From CAZRIP01 sp964600165 (GTDB lineage Bacteria > Elusimicrobiota > Elusimicrobia > UBA1565 > UBA9628), in assembly GCA_964600165.1 (NCBI GenBank), contig CAZRIP010000132.1, positions 1 through 8,806 on the forward strand: a stretch of 8,806 nt of DNA, written 5' to 3'. Each line of letters opens with the position of its first letter. Position 1 is the stretch's first letter. Shown here one piece after another: positions 6,202-8,806 of the stretch. The notes beneath the pieces are model-generated. The model did no database searches and was not told where the DNA came from. It saw nothing but the letters and a program-made list of their open reading frames with translations. The position numbers and the translations under genes are program-made.

Positions 6202-8397
6202 TTACTTATTTTGATCGGCCGGTTTTTTGCGGCGGGGATTCTTGGGCATGCTCTTCCAGACCGGGCCCTTGGCGGCGGCCTTGGCCGTCTTGGAGGCCTT
6301 GGCGGGCTTGGGCTTGGCGTGGACGTCGTCGACGACGAGCTTCGGGAAATAGGTCCCCAGGATCTTCAGGTAGTCGCGCCCGAGCCCGGCCTGGCCGACG
6401 GCGCCCGCGCGGCACATGCCGAGCCCGCTTCCCGTGCCCGCGCCCCAAAGGATGAACTTCGAGGCGTTCGAGCCGCTCATGATCGGCGTGATCGTAAAGA
6501 GCGTCGAGCGCAGCGAGCCCGGCGACAGGAAATCGGAGATCGCCTGCGCGCCCTCGAGCGTGATCGTTTCCCGCGCGCCGACGACCTCGAGGGATTGGAT
6601 GCGCCCCGTCGGGCTGCGCTTGACCGCGCGGATGTGCTTGATCGCGCCGATGTAGCGCACGCGCTCGATGCGCGTCTTGAGGTCCTTGGCGTCGATGATC
6701 CGCACCCAGCGCGCGCTGTGCTCCGGCGAGTTGCCGGCCTCGCAGAAGCGGTCGCGCGGAGGGTAGTCGTGCGTCCAACGCTCGAGCTCTAGAGGCGTCC
6801 TCGGCCCCGTCGAGGGAGCGGCGGCGTCCGTGACCGAGACCAGGTGGGCGAGCGCCGGGTCGCCGCTGCGCGCGCCGTCTTCGGTGACTCCTCCGCAGTT
6901 TTCGTGCTGGGCGACTTTAGCGAGATGGCCGTCGAGCGTGAGCACGAGGCCCTCGGTCGCGGCCACGGCCTTAGTGGCCTCGCGCATCTCCTCGTTGACC
7001 CCGACGTAGCGCTGGCAGCGCTCGGAGTCGCAGATGTCGGAGCGCTCGAGGTTCGGCTTGGCCTGAAACCTGCTCCAATAGGCGAGCGTGCGCGCGACGA
7101 CGGCCTGGGCCTTGTAGGCCTCGGACGGGCTGTACTGCGGGAGCGCCGCGCCGACGACGCCGTAAAGGTAATCCTCGACGTCGAGCTCGTTGACGATCTT
7201 GAAGCCGAACGGCGTAGGCACGATCTGGATCTGCCCGCGCAGCTCGCGGTCTCCCGGGTCGAAGCCCGACGCCTCGACGAAGCGCGGGCTTTTGAGCAGG
7301 ACCGAGCCGAGCCTGCCCTTGGGCTGGATGACGAAGGGCTGCTTCGACGTGTATTGGATATTGCCCGCGGCGTCGCGGACCTCGACGAGATTGTTCTCCG
7401 GCCGGAACTCGACCTGCCATTGGTCGAAGCCGCGGCCGTCGTCCTTGACGACCTCTCCCGCGCTCGAGATCAGCGAGAAGGGTCCGTTGGCGACGAAGTA
7501 GACGCTCGTCGCCGTCGCGGGCGAGCCGTCGCCGAGCGTAAAAAGCGCCACGCGCACCGAGTCCGACGACGACGACGGCGCGACGAGGCCCTTGGAGTCG
7601 GGATCGAGCAAGGGCCGCGAGAGGCGGCGGATCGGCAGCGACGTCTCCGGGTCGCCGGTGATGAACTGCGCGAGCTTCTTCGTGCGCTCGAGGGCGTCCT
7701 CGTCCTTGGGGTCGAACGTGAGGATGCGGTGATACGCGAGCCAGGACGAGCGGTTCTCCCCGATTTTTTCATACACGCGCGCCATCTCGCGCAGCGACTC
7801 GAGGTTCAGCGGATCGAGGTCGACGCTCTGGCGCAGATAGGCGAGCGCGGCCTGCGTGTCGTTCAAGGCGAGCGCCGTCATCGCGGTCTCGAACGACGCC
7901 GCCGAAAGGATGTAGGGGCCTTGCACGAGCGCGCTGCGCAGCGGCGACATGCCTTCCTTGGGTCGCGAGTCCTGCAGCGCGGCCATGCCGAGGCCGACGT
8001 TCGCCTCGGCCTGCGAGGCCGTCGTCGAGGAACGGTCGATCGCCTTGAGGAACGACTCGCGCGCCTCCTTTGGCCGGTCGGCCGAGACGTAGGTCCACGC
8101 GCGCTGGTTCCAGATGAAGCCGTCGGCGTCCTCGAGCAGCGAGGCGCGCACCCAGTCCGCGAGCGCCTCGTCGCGCTTGCCCTGGTCGCGCGAGAGGATC
8201 GCGATGTTGGCGTCCGGCTGCGAGCGCGTCAGGCCGAGCGTCGCGAGATACCGGAAAGCGCTCGCGCAATCGTCCAATCGCCCCTCGAGAAACGCCGTGT
8301 AGGCCGACTGCAGGGTCTCCTGAACGTCGGCCGAGTAGGCCCATCCGGCGGCCAGCAGCAGGAGAACGCCGAGAAGCCGGCCCGCGTGTTTGGTCAT
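6202..8397 (-). CDS. Secreted TPR + SpoIID/LytB domain protein with altered active site
   Basis: SpoIID/LytB domains bind or cleave peptidoglycan; SpoIID itself is a lytic transglycosylase acting on denuded glycan strands. This 731-residue protein has a signal peptide (about 1-23, hydrophobic GRLLGVLLLLAAGWA then YSA), several TPR-like helical repeats (about 25-245), a Ser-rich linker (near 275-280), and a SpoIID domain from about 281 to 690. Recognisable blocks are LDVEDYLYGVV (405-415), EAYKAQAVVARTLAYW (426-441), CDSERCQRYVG (456-466), QHENCGGVTED (497-507), GTGSGLGMCRAGA (654-666) and DYLKILGTYFP (675-685). The catalytic Glu expected in GVVxxEMP is Ala418, and the GHGxGxxQ segment reads GSGLGMCR (Ser657, Arg663). 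A Lys/Ala/Pro-rich basic tail (695-731) ends the protein. It starts at an ATGA overlap with the preceding gene, with AAGGG 5 nt upstream. An envelope role is likely, possibly as a binding protein rather than an enzyme. Confidence 0.9.
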   Translation of the reverse strand: MTKHAGRLLGVLLLLAAGWAYSADVQETLQSAYTAFLEGRLDDCASAFRYLATLGLTRSQPDANIAILSRDQGKRDEALADWVRASLLEDADGFIWNQRAWTYVSADRPKEARESFLKAIDRSSTTASQAEANVGLGMAALQDSRPKEGMSPLRSALVQGPYILSAASFETAMTALALNDTQAALAYLRQSVDLDPLNLESLREMARVYEKIGENRSSWLAYHRILTFDPKDEDALERTKKLAQFITGDPETSLPIRRLSRPLLDPDSKGLVAPSSSSDSVRVALFTLGDGSPATATSVYFVANGPFSLISSAGEVVKDDGRGFDQWQVEFRPENNLVEVRDAAGNIQYTSKQPFVIQPKGRLGSVLLKSPRFVEASGFDPGDRELRGQIQIVPTPFGFKIVNELDVEDYLYGVVGAALPQYSPSEAYKAQAVVARTLAYWSRFQAKPNLERSDICDSERCQRYVGVNEEMREATKAVAATEGLVLTLDGHLAKVAQHENCGGVTEDGARSGDPALAHLVSVTDAAAPSTGPRTPLELERWTHDYPPRDRFCEAGNSPEHSARWVRIIDAKDLKTRIERVRYIGAIKHIRAVKRSPTGRIQSLEVVGARETITLEGAQAISDFLSPGSLRSTLFTITPIMSGSNASKFILWGAGTGSGLGMCRAGAVGQAGLGRDYLKILGTYFPKLVVDDVHAKPKPAKASKTAKAAAKGPVWKSMPKNPRRKKPADQNK

Positions 8398-8806
8398 CGG
8401 CGCCCTTTGGCGCGGCGTTTCTTGGCCGGGCCGAAGCCGGAGTCGACGAATTGATCGGTCCTTTTGCCCGCCGCGTCGGGCTCGATCTGCTCCTCGTCGG
8501 CGTCGGTCCGGGCCAGCGGCAGCACGCCCATCGGCGCCGCGGGCGTCTCGGCGATGACCTGATTGAGCAGTTCCGCGGCGCGCTTCGGGTCCGACGAGGC
8601 GGCCGCGTCGGCCTCTCGGCGCTTGGCCTCGACCCGCGCGACGTCGTCGCCGCGCGCCCGGGCGGCCGCGAGCACGTCGTCCGCGGTCTTGGACAGCGCC
8701 TGGACGTGGAGCGCGCGCCGGCGGGCCTCGTCGAGGGCGATGTCTCGGGCCGCCGCCGCGCCGCCCGGATCGGCGGCGACCGGCGGGTAGCGCCAGGCGA
8801 CGTAGG
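8394..8806 (-). CDS. Unidentified protein, C-terminal 137 residues (start off the right edge)
   Basis: The frame is open from the window edge to the TGA at 8394, so the gene continues to the right; the internal GTG at 8675 is not needed as a start. I do not recognise the family. The visible part begins around YVAWRYPPVAADPGG and continues as a long, Ala/Arg/Glu-rich segment that looks helical (ARDIALDEARRRALHVQALS, then DDVARVEAKRREADAAASSD, then KRAAELLNQVIAETP), possibly a TPR-like or coiled-coil region. A Pro/Asp-rich stretch and a very basic tail (KKRRAKGRR) follow. Its stop overlaps the ATG of the TPR-SpoIID gene by 4 bp (ATGA), so the two products are probably made together and may act in the same envelope process. 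The basic tail resembles in composition the Lys-rich tail of that neighbour. Confidence 0.65.
   Translation of the reverse strand, partial: YVAWRYPPVAADPGGAAAARDIALDEARRRALHVQALSKTADDVLAAARARGDDVARVEAKRREADAAASSDPKRAAELLNQVIAETPAAPMGVLPLARTDADEEQIEPDAAGKRTDQFVDSGFGPAKKRRAKGRR

Noticed and set aside
5698..6792. Plus-strand open frame spanning the GT4/SpoIID junction
   Set aside because: Crosses two solid minus-strand genes and shows only low-complexity Arg/Ala/Gly sequence.
6844..8454. Long plus-strand open frame (about 536 codons) opposite the TPR-SpoIID gene
   Set aside because: Arg/Ala/Val/Asp-rich shadow of a gene with clear domains; no recognisable domain of its own.
8394..8675. Complete 93-residue gene starting at GTG 8675
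   Set aside because: The frame stays open to the window edge with protein-like helical sequence, so it is the end of a longer gene.

Overview
The window is a dense, entirely minus-strand gene block from a high-GC bacterium (roughly two thirds G+C by eye). It carries nine protein genes, the first and last cut by the window edges. No tRNA, rRNA, CRISPR array, insertion sequence or phage gene was seen. The DUF177-rpmF-plsX order is a widespread bacterial arrangement. A SpoIID/LytB-type protein with TPR repeats and a signal peptide, plus envelope glycosyltransferases, suggests a non-sporulating, probably diderm bacterium. Such proteins occur in deep-branching phyla such as Elusimicrobiota, but the sequence alone does not fix the phylum and that placement is only a guess.

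Reading in the direction of transcription (high to low coordinates): an unidentified gene whose N-terminus lies off the right edge (8806-8394); a large TPR + SpoIID/LytB secreted protein (8397-6202); a GT4 glycosyltransferase (6192-5026); a patatin-like lipid hydrolase (5042-4188); a 77-bp gap with an AT-rich stretch and a possible promoter; NADP-type isocitrate dehydrogenase icd (4110-2740); a membrane-anchored GT2 polyprenyl-phosphate glycosyltransferase (2747-1779); DUF177 (1782-1360); ribosomal protein L32 rpmF (1367-1143); a 125-bp gap holding two strong inverted repeats; and plsX (1017 to beyond position 1).

Neighbouring genes overlap by 4, 17, 8, 4 and 8 bp or lie 6-9 bp apart, so most of the block is probably translationally coupled in two operon segments (right edge to patatin, and icd to rpmF/plsX). 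The theme is cell envelope and lipid building (plsX, patatin, two glycosyltransferases, SpoIID-like protein), with a ribosomal protein and a TCA-cycle enzyme in the same transcription direction.

Most notable observations: (1) icd has an insertion of about 29 residues carrying a CxxC-x10-CxxC zinc-ribbon motif, placed directly before the serine that is the phosphorylation and substrate site in E. coli Icd; (2) the SpoIID domain lacks the canonical catalytic Glu and the His of the GHG motif while keeping the fold motifs and paired cysteines; (3) two near-perfect palindromes sit back to back between rpmF and plsX; (4) PlsX has a degenerate N-terminal glycine motif.
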